Assembly: GCA_021775835.1 (NCBI GenBank)
Contig: JAJFHC010000239.1
Location: 1-9,276, forward strand
Length of the DNA stretch: 9,276 nt
Direction of reading: 5' to 3'
Source: Hyphomicrobiales bacterium
GTDB taxonomy: Bacteria; Pseudomonadota; Alphaproteobacteria; Rhizobiales; JAJFHC01
Position 1 is the stretch's first letter; the number at the start of each line of letters is the position of its first letter. Below, piece after piece: positions 1 through 5,095 of this stretch. Below the pieces are notes generated by a model. It ran no database searches. It saw nothing but the letters and a program-made list of their open reading frames with translations, and was not told the origin of the DNA. Made by a program: the position numbers and the translations under genes.

Positions 1-152
1 CACGTCAATCGTCCGTCTCCACTATCGAGGACAGCATCCGGTTCGTACAGGGCCACCATTCCATCAACGTCCGCTATCCATTGCCGTGCGATCAGCAGTC
101 GTTCCAGATCCTGGGGATCACGCGCCGACTCTCGCTCCACATCATCGACCAT
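1..152 (-). CDS. SnoaL/NTF2-like family protein, N-terminal part (runs off left edge)
   Basis: The reverse strand reads an open frame from an ATG at 152 to the left edge, about 50 codons, starting MVDDVERESARDPQDLERLL. The segment that follows, with ARQWIADVDGMVALYEPDAV, is typical of the first helix and turn of SnoaL-like/DUF4440 proteins of the NTF2 fold (a helix, then a W..D...M..LY..DAV pattern). This fold holds small cyclases, hydrolases, isomerases and many proteins of unknown role. The start is supported by an AGGAG ribosome-binding site nine bases upstream. The gene is cut by the window edge, so catalytic residues cannot be judged and no substrate can be named. It lies downstream of the dioxygenase-racemase gene on the same strand, but a 183-base gap with a hairpin suggests a separate transcript. 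Confidence 0.6.
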   Translation of the reverse strand, partial: MVDDVERESARDPQDLERLLIARQWIADVDGMVALYEPDAVLDSGDGRLT

Positions 153-189
153 CACGAAACTCTCCTGATAGTGAACTGGCTTGCTGTGT

Positions 190-218
190 ATCATCCGACA
201 ATGGAACACACCGGGCAA
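190..218 (-). promoter_or_regulatory. possible sigma70 promoter for the SnoaL-like gene
   Basis: On the reverse strand TTGCCC (218-213) is followed after 17 bases by GATGAT (195-190), about 40 bases ahead of the ATG at 152. The match is partial and such hexamer pairs are common by chance. It is listed only because the gap between this gene and the upstream one should hold a promoter. Confidence 0.2.
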
Positions 219-292
219 CAAGGCATGAAATCTGCAGCACCGGCAATCCACATTTAAGGGGCAAGCCGCGGAACGATAAACCGACTCCTGAT

Positions 293-312
293 CCTCCGTG
301 GTGTGACGGAGG
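293..312 (-). terminator. hairpin after the dioxygenase-racemase gene
   Basis: A perfect 7-bp inverted repeat (CCTCCGT / ACGGAGG) with a 6-base loop starts 24 bases downstream of the TAG stop at 336. Its position fits a transcription terminator for the leftward fusion gene. No U-run follows the stem, so a rho-assisted or mRNA-stabilising hairpin is equally possible. Confidence 0.4.
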
Positions 313-335
313 CAAGACGTACCCGGCCATGCACA

Positions 336-2264
336 CTATTGGTGATAGCGCGGTGTGATGTTCTTGAGACCAACCAGCCAATAGACGGCGTTGGGCACTT
401 CCTGGGATTCCGCGACTTCCTCGAATGCGATGCAGTGTGGACCATCGTTGCCAATGATCGTGACGATATCTCCAAGGCTGGCGTCCGGCACCTTCGACAA
501 GTCAATGGTCACATACTCCGCCGTCACGAGGAGAACATCGCAGCGCACGCCTCTGCAGAGCATGGTCGCCGTCTTTCCTGCAGTCGCCGGCCGGTAACCG
601 TTATCCATGCCAAGGAGAATGATGCCGACTCTGCCATCCTTGTCCAGTCCATCGGGCCCCGTTCCGCAGAGGTCATCGCCTTGGCGTCTCTCACCGATGT
701 GAATGAGCCGCGACCGAAGCGACTTGAGTGCCCGGCGCAATCCGAACCTGTCGACCGGCAGATCCGGGATCGGTGACAGACCATAAACCAGGTGGCCTGG
801 CGATAGTGTGTTGAGCGCATCGGGAAAAGCTCTGATGAAGACGGCGCTCGCGGCCCCTTGTGTAAAGGGAATGTGGATATCATTGTCACGTTCAATCTTT
901 GCGACAAGGTCAGCGAATGCCGCCAGGCGCCGCCGCGACCAGGATTCGCCTTGTGCGTCACCAAAGGGGACGTGTGTGTAGAGTCCCTCGAGCTCAAGAC
1001 CGGGACGCGTCAGCAAATCCCGGACAAAGCTCTCGGCCTCATCAAGACGGACGCCAATGCGCCCAAAGCCGGAGTCCACCTTGACATGGACATTGATATT
1101 CTGACCGGTTCGTTTTGCAAGTGCCGCCAGGGCGTCCATTCCTTCTCTTGAATAAACGGTTGGTGTCAGGTCGTGCTCCAGGAGAAACTCGTTACCCTCC
1201 GGCAATTGTGCACCGTAGACGATGATCGGCAACCGGATGCCTGCTTGCCGCACCGCCACCGCATCGTCGACGTTTGCGGTGGCAATGCCCTCCACACCGA
1301 TGCACTCAAGATGCCGGGCCACCTCGACGATGCCGTGGCCGTAGGCGTTTGCCTTCACAGGCACGATCAACTGGACCGGCCGGCCGGCCATCTCCCTGAT
1401 CACATTAATGTTGTGCGTAATCGCCCTGAGATCGATGTCGGTCCACAAAGGCCGTGCGAGGGCGCGACGGTCTTGCGGTGCATTACCCAGATCGTTTTCA
1501 GTGGGTTCTTCGGCAGGAAGCGCTTCGAGGGCCTCAGCGTTGCGGTCGTCGGGGACGATGTGATCGGACCGGACACTCTTGTGTGTCGCCTTGTTGGACA
1601 TGGCGTTGTAGGTGAGTGTGATCATGCGCCGCGACCATGGTGACAGGTTTCCTGCCGAACCGTGCAGTGTGTTGACGTTCATGAAGATCACGGAACCCGC
1701 TGATCCCGTAGGCGCGGAGATACCGGCCCGACGAACTTCGGCCTCTATGACATCGCGGGAAGCGTAACGAAACGCATATGACGTGCCCTCCTTGGATTCG
1801 TCCGGAACATCGACGTTCAACTGATGGGAACCGGGCACCAGCATCAACGGTCCATTCAAGGTGTTGACCTCATCAAGGAAGATCAGGGCGTTGACCATGC
1901 GGGGCTCGGGAATGTGATCGTCCTCGTAGTAGGCCGGATAGTCCTGATGCCAGAACCAGGCGTCACCACTGAATGCCGATTTGCAGTTCACCGCCATCTG
2001 CCAGGCATATACGCGCTCACCGACAAGTTCTTCGACCGTGGAAAGCAATTTCCGACTGCGGACCAATTGCGCGAACGTATCGTTCCACAGATGCGGGTTG
2101 ACGACTGAACGCACCGTGCGTCCATCTTTCTCGCAGATGAACTTCTTGTCGTCCCCCGGCTGCTCAAGGAGTCGGTCAATCTCGTCATTGAGGATCTTGA
2201 TTTCACCGGCGTGAAGCAAAGCCGAATGAAAAGCGAAACCCTGTCTGTTGTATTCCTCAATCAT
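336..2264 (-). CDS. fusion protein: EctD/PhyH-type 2-oxoglutarate dioxygenase + alanine racemase-type PLP domain
   Basis: A 642-residue protein with two enzyme domains in one uninterrupted frame. Residues ~1-235 form a PhyH/ectoine-hydroxylase-like Fe(II)/2-oxoglutarate dioxygenase: iron ligands H106-Q-D108 and H201, with R212 eleven residues on, the usual 2-oxoglutarate-binding arginine. LMLVPGSH (140-147) is a family hallmark. Residues ~236-268 are an Ala/Glu/Pro/Asn-rich linker. Residues ~270-642 match a complete alanine racemase: PLP lysine K304 in VKANAYGHG, VDSGFGRIG (396-404), THVPFGD (430-436), SPGHLVYGLSP (488-498) and the terminal PRY. By-eye alignment indicates that the racemase Arg219, catalytic Tyr265 and Met312-Asp313 positions are replaced, so racemase activity is doubtful. 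A typical alanine racemase is ~360-380 residues, so the domain is full length. The start is set by AGAGGA 8 bases before ATG. The divergent Lrp regulator suggests an amino-acid-like substrate; coupled hydroxylation and PLP chemistry is inference. Cytosolic: no signal peptide or membrane segment. Confidence 0.85.
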   Translation of the reverse strand: MIEEYNRQGFAFHSALLHAGEIKILNDEIDRLLEQPGDDKKFICEKDGRTVRSVVNPHLWNDTFAQLVRSRKLLSTVEELVGERVYAWQMAVNCKSAFSGDAWFWHQDYPAYYEDDHIPEPRMVNALIFLDEVNTLNGPLMLVPGSHQLNVDVPDESKEGTSYAFRYASRDVIEAEVRRAGISAPTGSAGSVIFMNVNTLHGSAGNLSPWSRRMITLTYNAMSNKATHKSVRSDHIVPDDRNAEALEALPAEEPTENDLGNAPQDRRALARPLWTDIDLRAITHNINVIREMAGRPVQLIVPVKANAYGHGIVEVARHLECIGVEGIATANVDDAVAVRQAGIRLPIIVYGAQLPEGNEFLLEHDLTPTVYSREGMDALAALAKRTGQNINVHVKVDSGFGRIGVRLDEAESFVRDLLTRPGLELEGLYTHVPFGDAQGESWSRRRLAAFADLVAKIERDNDIHIPFTQGAASAVFIRAFPDALNTLSPGHLVYGLSPIPDLPVDRFGLRRALKSLRSRLIHIGERRQGDDLCGTGPDGLDKDGRVGIILLGMDNGYRPATAGKTATMLCRGVRCDVLLVTAEYVTIDLSKVPDASLGDIVTIIGNDGPHCIAFEEVAESQEVPNAVYWLVGLKNITPRYHQ

Positions 2265-2422
2265 GGCTTCCTCTCCGCTTTGGTCATCAAAATGACCGCC
2301 TTCAGCATCGTGTCGAGACCATTACTAACGCAGATCTGGGAAGCCTGTCCTTGCGGATTCGCTCATATTCGATATCATTTTGCGCAATTATCAGTACAAA
2401 TATAGAAAATAAAGTTTCAATA
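2265..2422. promoter_or_regulatory. shared divergent promoter region with TTGCGCAA palindrome
   Basis: This 158-base gap separates the divergent fusion gene and Lrp/AsnC gene, and its right half is AT-rich. A plausible rightward promoter is TTGCGG (2351-2356), 16 bases, TATCAT (2373-2378). The 8-bp palindrome TTGCGCAA lies at 2380-2387, near the expected start site, flanked by A/T tracts. This resembles operators bound by Lrp-family dimers. A weak leftward pair, TTGTAC (2399-2394) and GATATC 17 bases on, would place the palindrome inside the spacer. Autoregulation and control of the fusion gene by the Lrp-like protein are inferred from this layout. Confidence 0.4.
2282..2297. promoter_or_regulatory. 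inverted repeat just upstream of the fusion gene
   Basis: GGTCAT and ATGACC form a perfect 6-bp inverted repeat with a 4-base spacer, 18-33 bases ahead of the ATG at 2264. It could be a small hairpin in the leader RNA next to the ribosome-binding site, or a protein-binding site. The sequence alone does not decide. Confidence 0.3.
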
Positions 2423-2923
2423 ATGCCAAAACTTACAATTGACCCTTACGATCTGAAGATCCTCGACGCGCTGCAAGAGGATGCCCTGATATCCAATGTG
2501 GCCCTGTCCGAACGCATAGCCTTGTCGCCGTCGCCATGCCTGAGGCGCGTGCGCCGGTTGAAGGAGGCCGGCGTCATACAATCCATCTTGACGGTCGTCT
2601 CCCCAGAAGCGGTCGGGTATGACATACAGGGCCTCATTCAAGTCAGAACAAAACGATACGGTGAAGACGAACCGGTGCCCTTCGAAATTGAGGTTGTAAA
2701 GATGCCTGAGGTTCTTTCCTGCTACGAAACGTCAGGTGCAACCGATTACATCGTGCATGCCGTTGCCCGCAACATGCCGAGTTACTCGAAGCTCGCCAGA
2801 AAGATCGGTGGCATTGAAGGCGTCATGGACCTCCAGAGCAGCATTGTAGGACAGACCATAAAGCCCTGGTCTGCCTTGCCATTGAAGCAACTGGGCGACG
2901 ATCCTGACCAGAGCCAGAAATAA
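2423..2923 (+). CDS. Lrp/AsnC family transcriptional regulator
   Basis: A 166-residue DNA-binding protein of normal Lrp/AsnC length. Residues ~6-65 are the N-terminal winged helix-turn-helix (DLKILDALQEDALISN, then LSERIALSPSPCLRRVRRLK, then EAGVI). Residues ~70-155 follow the RAM effector-binding and oligomerisation domain, with the usual pattern of a conserved V...PEV..CY...G..DY segment (PEVLSCYETSGATDYIVH). Members sense amino acids and usually control adjacent amino-acid genes. The ATG at 2423 is preferred because the domain starts right after it; an upstream in-frame TTG at 2351 would add residues not expected in the family. No strong ribosome-binding site is seen (AT-rich leader). It is divergent from the dioxygenase-racemase gene, its likely target, and probably represses or activates it in response to the substrate or product. 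The target is inferred. Confidence 0.9.
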   Translation: MPKLTIDPYDLKILDALQEDALISNVALSERIALSPSPCLRRVRRLKEAGVIQSILTVVSPEAVGYDIQGLIQVRTKRYGEDEPVPFEIEVVKMPEVLSCYETSGATDYIVHAVARNMPSYSKLARKIGGIEGVMDLQSSIVGQTIKPWSALPLKQLGDDPDQSQK

Positions 2924-2941
2924 AGCCCTCCCGGTAAGGGC
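2918..2941 (-). terminator. rho-independent-like terminator of the cupin gene, overlapping the end of the Lrp gene
   Basis: On the reverse strand GCCCT (2941-2937), a 7-base loop, AGGGC (2929-2925) and then TTTATTTC make a short stem followed by a U-rich tract, about 30 bases past the cupin stop at 2972. The U-tract crosses the stop codon of the convergent Lrp gene. The stem is only 5 bp, so efficiency is uncertain. Confidence 0.45.
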
Positions 2942-2971
2942 CTTGGGGAGACAACGGCATTTTCCGGCGAA

Positions 2972-3334
2972 CTATGTAACCGCCTCTTCAGCCGTCGGGA
3001 TGTAAACCGCAAGCAATGCGCCATCCTTCGAATGGGAGGAGTGCTGGGTTCCCTGCTTCAACCAGACCAGATCGCCCGCCCGATAGACATAACCGTCATT
3101 GTCGACGATCTCTCCTTCAAGCACGAGGAACTCTTCATCACCGGTATGGATATGAGGAACTGTGGTTGTCCCCGGTGCCATGCGGTAGACATGAAAGCCG
3201 ACACCGGTTTCGTTGTGCGGGTTGAGCTGGAGGACATCCTCGCCCGTGGCCGGTTGGTCTTCGCCATAAAACGGTTTGTATTCAGCCGTATGGATGTTGG
3301 CAACGCGGCGTTCGCCTTCCTCAAATTTTCGCAT
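2972..3334 (-). CDS. small cupin-domain protein
   Basis: A 120-residue single-domain cupin (Cupin_2 type). Motif 1 is visible as H61-I-H63 followed by E68 and G74 (PHIHTGDEEFLVLEGE), and motif 2 as GDLVWLKQGTQHSS with H98. Together these give the usual three-His/one-Glu metal site of the beta-barrel. Such proteins may be dioxygenases, isomerases or metal-dependent sensors, and the exact role cannot be read here. An in-frame ATG at 3355 exists, but the ATG at 3334 has a good AGGAG ribosome-binding site 7 bases upstream and is chosen. The gene converges on the Lrp regulator and is divergent from the ArsR operon. A possible leftward promoter with TTGAGA near 3390 is weak. A link to the dioxygenase-racemase locus is possible but not shown. 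Confidence 0.8.
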   Translation of the reverse strand: MRKFEEGERRVANIHTAEYKPFYGEDQPATGEDVLQLNPHNETGVGFHVYRMAPGTTTVPHIHTGDEEFLVLEGEIVDNDGYVYRAGDLVWLKQGTQHSSHSKDGALLAVYIPTAEEAVT

Positions 3335-3446
3335 AAATATCTCCTGCCTTTTCATGCGCTGTATGGATCAGAACACCCATCGTCATCTCAAACTGTTTCG
3401 CTCCATCCTACCACGGGGCCATGCAGACCCAACCACTATTGATCCC

Positions 3447-3475
3447 TTGACATGATACCTTTTGGTGTTATTAAT
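3447..3475 (+). promoter_or_regulatory. sigma70 promoter of the ArsR-SRPBCC operon
   Basis: A consensus -35 box TTGACA (3447-3452) is followed after 16-17 bases by TATTAA/ATTAAT (3469-3475) as -10. The spacer contains operator copy 1. Transcription should begin near 3482, leaving a leader of about 85-90 bases before the repressor gene. Confidence 0.65.
3455..3468. promoter_or_regulatory. operator copy 1, ATACC-TTTT-GGTGT
   Basis: A 14-bp near-palindrome (ATACC N4 GGTGT, one mismatch from perfect) lies exactly between the -35 and -10 boxes. With copy 2 it also forms a larger perfect 12-bp inverted repeat (3455-3466 against 3482-3493). A dimeric winged-helix repressor bound here would block RNA polymerase. 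The ArsR-family product of this operon is the obvious candidate. Confidence 0.65.
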
Positions 3476-3479
3476 AATG

Positions 3480-3493
3480 ATACCAAAAGGTAT
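3480..3493. promoter_or_regulatory. operator copy 2, ATACC-AAAA-GGTAT
   Basis: A perfect 14-bp dyad (ATACC N4 GGTAT) starts 25 bp after the start of copy 1 and lies around the expected transcription start. Two sites of the same dyad 25 bp apart, about two and a half helical turns, suggest two repressor dimers on the promoter. Confidence 0.65.
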
Positions 3494-3500
3494 TACATTG

Positions 3501-3549
3501 GAGACACCATGCTGCTGTCACTCTCTCAACCCCTGCCCCAAGGTGTCTC
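3501..3549 (+). other. leader RNA stem covering the leader-ORF ribosome-binding site
   Basis: GAGACACC (3501-3508) and GGTGTCTC (3542-3549) are perfect 8-bp reverse complements with a 33-base loop. The left arm covers most of the GGAG ribosome-binding site (3500-3503) in front of the leader ORF. In RNA the pairing would hide that site. A functional role is inference. Confidence 0.35.
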
Positions 3550-3574
3550 ATCTCAAATTGGCGAGGCTACATGA
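3509..3574 (+). CDS. candidate 21-residue leader peptide overlapping the ArsR start (ATGA)
   Basis: An ATG at 3509 with GGAG five bases upstream opens a 21-codon frame (MLLSLSQPLPQGVSSQIGEA plus T) whose TGA at 3572-3574 overlaps the ArsR ATG at 3571 in an ATGA arrangement. This is the classic layout for translational coupling. No homologue is recognised and the peptide has no obvious domain. It is Leu/Ser/Gln/Pro-rich. Its translation could control access to the downstream start, together with the 8-bp stem across its ribosome-binding site. It could also be a chance short frame. Confidence 0.4.
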   Translation: MLLSLSQPLPQGVSSQIGEAT

Positions 3575-3936
3575 TGAACACGTCAGTGAACACGTCGGTA
3601 AATGGTGCATTCAGGGCCCTGGCGGATCCGACAAGACGCCAGATCCTCATGCACCTGAGTGATGAAGACATGACCATCGGCGCTGTCTGCGAGCGATTCG
3701 ACATGACGCGGGGCGCCATCAAGAAACATCTGACCATTCTCGAAGAAGGCGCCCTGATTTCGGTACATGCCAAGGGCCGGGAGCGCATCAACCGGCTGGA
3801 GCCCGCAGGCCTGAAATCGGCTGCCGACTGGCTCACCCATTTCGACCGGTTCTGGGATTCACGCCTTGCCGACCTGAGGACTGCCATCGAAAACGAAAAC
3901 AACACTGAAGAACACGAAGGACCACACCATGACTGA
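3571..3936 (+). CDS. ArsR-family winged helix-turn-helix repressor
   Basis: A 121-residue protein. Residues ~12-80 form an ArsR-type winged helix: FRALADPTRRQILMHL, then TIGAVCERFDMTRGAIKKHL as the recognition helix region, then the wing LISVHAKGRERINRL. The opening ALADPTRR.IL is diagnostic. Only one cysteine (C40) is seen and the metal-binding CVC motif of arsenic/metal sensors is absent, so it belongs to the metal-independent ArsR subgroup found beside SRPBCC genes. The C-terminus is acidic and polar (ENENNTEEHEGPHHD) and probably flexible. The start is ATG 3571 or 3574, with GCGAGG upstream. Its last 8 bases overlap the next gene, showing one operon. It most likely represses its own promoter through the two ATACC-N4-GGTAT dyads. 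A 12-bp in-frame duplication encodes NTSV-NTSV at the N-terminus. Confidence 0.9.
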   Translation: MMNTSVNTSVNGAFRALADPTRRQILMHLSDEDMTIGAVCERFDMTRGAIKKHLTILEEGALISVHAKGRERINRLEPAGLKSAADWLTHFDRFWDSRLADLRTAIENENNTEEHEGPHHD

Positions 3937-4354
3937 CGACACGCTGACCAAGACCGCTTTCTTTGCCGCCTCGCTCGATACTGTCTGGTCGTTTCTCACG
4001 GAAAAGGACAAGCTCGGATTATGGTTTCACCCGGCTGAAGCAGATCTTGAGGACGGCAAGCCCTATGCCCTGATCAAGACCCTGGACGATGGCTCCACCG
4101 AGAATATCTGCTGGGGCACGGTGCTCCACATGGCCAAACCATCGCTGCTTGTCTGGTCCTTTACCGTGAAGCCTCTCGGCGGCGCGATGACGACGGTTAC
4201 GTGGCGCCTGGAAGAAGCTCATGGCGGCACAAAACTGTCGCTGAGCCATGAAGGCGTGGGCGCCGCAGCGAGCAATGCGGCCCTCGGCCTTCTAATGTCG
4301 CTCGATTCCGGTTGGGACGAGCACCTCGCGGGCCTACGTACAGCAGTGGCCTGA
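3929..4354 (+). CDS. SRPBCC / AHSA1-type START-like protein
   Basis: A 141-residue protein of the AHSA1 (activator of Hsp90 ATPase homologue)/polyketide-cyclase branch of the SRPBCC helix-grip fold. Typical features are FFAASLDTVWSFLTEKDKLGLWF near the N-terminus (A....VW..LT....L..WF), the central strand pattern, TTVTWRLEE followed by G.TKLSLSHEG (residues ~88-110), and the C-terminal helix ending GWDEHLAGLRTAV. The fold binds hydrophobic ligands in a deep cavity; no specific ligand can be inferred. It starts at ATG 3929 with AAGGA 8 bases upstream, inside the end of the ArsR gene. The ArsR plus SRPBCC pairing is a recurrent arrangement in proteobacteria and actinobacteria, and suggests that the ligand or stress sensed by the pair relieves repression. 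Confidence 0.87.
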   Translation: MTDDTLTKTAFFAASLDTVWSFLTEKDKLGLWFHPAEADLEDGKPYALIKTLDDGSTENICWGTVLHMAKPSLLVWSFTVKPLGGAMTTVTWRLEEAHGGTKLSLSHEGVGAAASNAALGLLMSLDSGWDEHLAGLRTAVA

Positions 4355-4365
4355 CTTTTATCCCA

Positions 4366-4396
4366 GGGCTGCGCAGAGAATCAGAATGCGCAGCCC
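4366..4396 (+). terminator. strong hairpin after the ArsR-SRPBCC operon
   Basis: A perfect 10-bp GC-rich inverted repeat (GGGCTGCGCA / TGCGCAGCCC) with an 11-base loop starts 11 bases after the SRPBCC stop. The bases after it (GTTGTCC) are only mildly U-rich, so it is a good stem with a poor tail. It could also serve the leftward gene that ends at 4452. Confidence 0.6.
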
Positions 4397-4451
4397 GTTG
4401 TCCTCCGCTTTCGATTGGCTCAAGTAGCGTCCGGCAACAGCTCTCCTGCCG

Positions 4452-4715
4452 TTACCGCTCCACCAACTTGTGACTGTCGGCCGCCGTCAAATCGAGCCCA
4501 TAGGCCGATCGCATTTGCTCAATGAATTCCAGGGTCTCCGCTCCGAAAGGAGAACGCCCTTCGAAACTGTGTAGCACGATCCCCTCAATGAGATCCCCAA
4601 GACCCATTTCATTGCGTGCGGCAACGGCTTTGAGAATTTTCAGTACACGCTTTTCAACGTGTGGCGGGCGCAGGACAATTGCCTCTTGACAGCTCGTGTA
4701 GAATTTCAGGTCCAC
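4452..4715 (-). CDS. conserved small hypothetical protein (possibly ribbon-helix-helix-like)
   Basis: An 87-residue frame if it starts at the GTG at 4715 (VDLKFYTSCQEAIVLRPPHV). It contains VEKRVLKILKAVAARNEMGL followed by GDLIEGIVLHSFEG and ends in YGLDLTAADSHKLVE. It resembles a short conserved hypothetical family seen in proteobacteria, and the R..L.ALA.R.....L.E.I......G pattern recalls ribbon-helix-helix proteins. No function is known to me. The open frame extends to 4847, but that extension lies antisense to the start of the next gene and reads less like protein. No ribosome-binding site is visible before the GTG at 4715 or the ATGs at 4751/4757, so the start is uncertain. Confidence 0.55.
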   Translation of the reverse strand: MDLKFYTSCQEAIVLRPPHVEKRVLKILKAVAARNEMGLGDLIEGIVLHSFEGRSPFGAETLEFIEQMRSAYGLDLTAADSHKLVER

Positions 4716-4736
4716 GTTGAATGAAAGGACAGCACG

Positions 4737-5078
4737 ATGATGAAAGAGCATTTGCATCGCCACGGGCTCAGTTTCGGCCAGCATTTCAGGAACAACTGGT
4801 CCCTTACGATCAAAGCCCTGAAGTCCGCATTTTATACATTCGGCCACGGCATAACGCCTAGGATCAGCGGACTAAGAGCCTCTGAGTTGCACAATGAAAT
4901 TTGGGTGGAGGGCCGTGAAGCATCCCTGAGCGATCTCAGGCACAGACTGGACAATGGGCTCTACGCCGATAAGTCTGAGGCCATGGCCGAGTATCGTGCC
5001 TACGCGGCCCTATACAATGAAGAGCCGCTGATGACGGACTTTGCAGGGCATATCGAAAATCACTATTCGAAAAACTGA
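4737..5078 (+). CDS. hypothetical protein, weakly DUF6356-like
   Basis: A 113-residue protein starting at ATG 4737 (or 4740) with AAAGGA 8 bases upstream. Residues ~2-55 follow a pattern of H...LSFG.HF....SLTIKALKSAF..FGHGITP....L..SEL, which resembles the H..S....H......A......A...HG..P.....G...I pattern of DUF6356 proteins of unknown function. The remainder is polar and helical (RHRLDNGLYADKSEAMAEYR). No signal peptide is visible and no catalytic motif is recognised. It is head-to-head with the 87-residue gene on the other strand and convergent with the permease, with a 17-base gap to the permease stop. The assignment is tentative; the reading frame itself is well supported by the ribosome-binding site and amino-acid composition. 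Confidence 0.6.
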   Translation: MMKEHLHRHGLSFGQHFRNNWSLTIKALKSAFYTFGHGITPRISGLRASELHNEIWVEGREASLSDLRHRLDNGLYADKSEAMAEYRAYAALYNEEPLMTDFAGHIENHYSKN

Positions 5079-5095
5079 CATGCGTCGCGATAGAC

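Noticed and set aside
303..776. 157-codon + strand frame opposite the end of the fusion gene
   Set aside because: Antisense to the C-terminal part of the racemase domain. No ribosome-binding site or domain is seen.
720..780. GP-DGLD-like segment in the racemase domain that recalls the ornithine decarboxylase CDGLD motif
   Set aside because: The spacing relative to the PLP lysine and the missing Cys at the matching place make the likeness probably accidental.
1173..1643. 156-codon + strand frame inside the fusion gene
   Set aside because: Antisense shadow of the racemase region. Its His/Arg/Asp-rich composition matches no family, whereas the minus strand shows clear catalytic motifs.
336..2264. 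Possibility that the fusion is two genes joined by a frame error
   Set aside because: The frame is continuous, the linker has ordinary codons with a disordered-linker composition, and no ribosome-binding site plus start codon is visible at the domain junction. A real fusion is the simpler reading, though resequencing would settle it.
4686..4704. TTGACA and TAGAAT hexamers before the 113-residue gene
   Set aside because: The boxes are only seven bases apart, far from the 16-18 needed for a sigma70 promoter.
4716..4847. N-terminal extension of the leftward small gene
   Set aside because: The extension is antisense to a gene with a good ribosome-binding site, contains no initiation signals and reads as low-complexity composition, so the GTG at 4715 is preferred.
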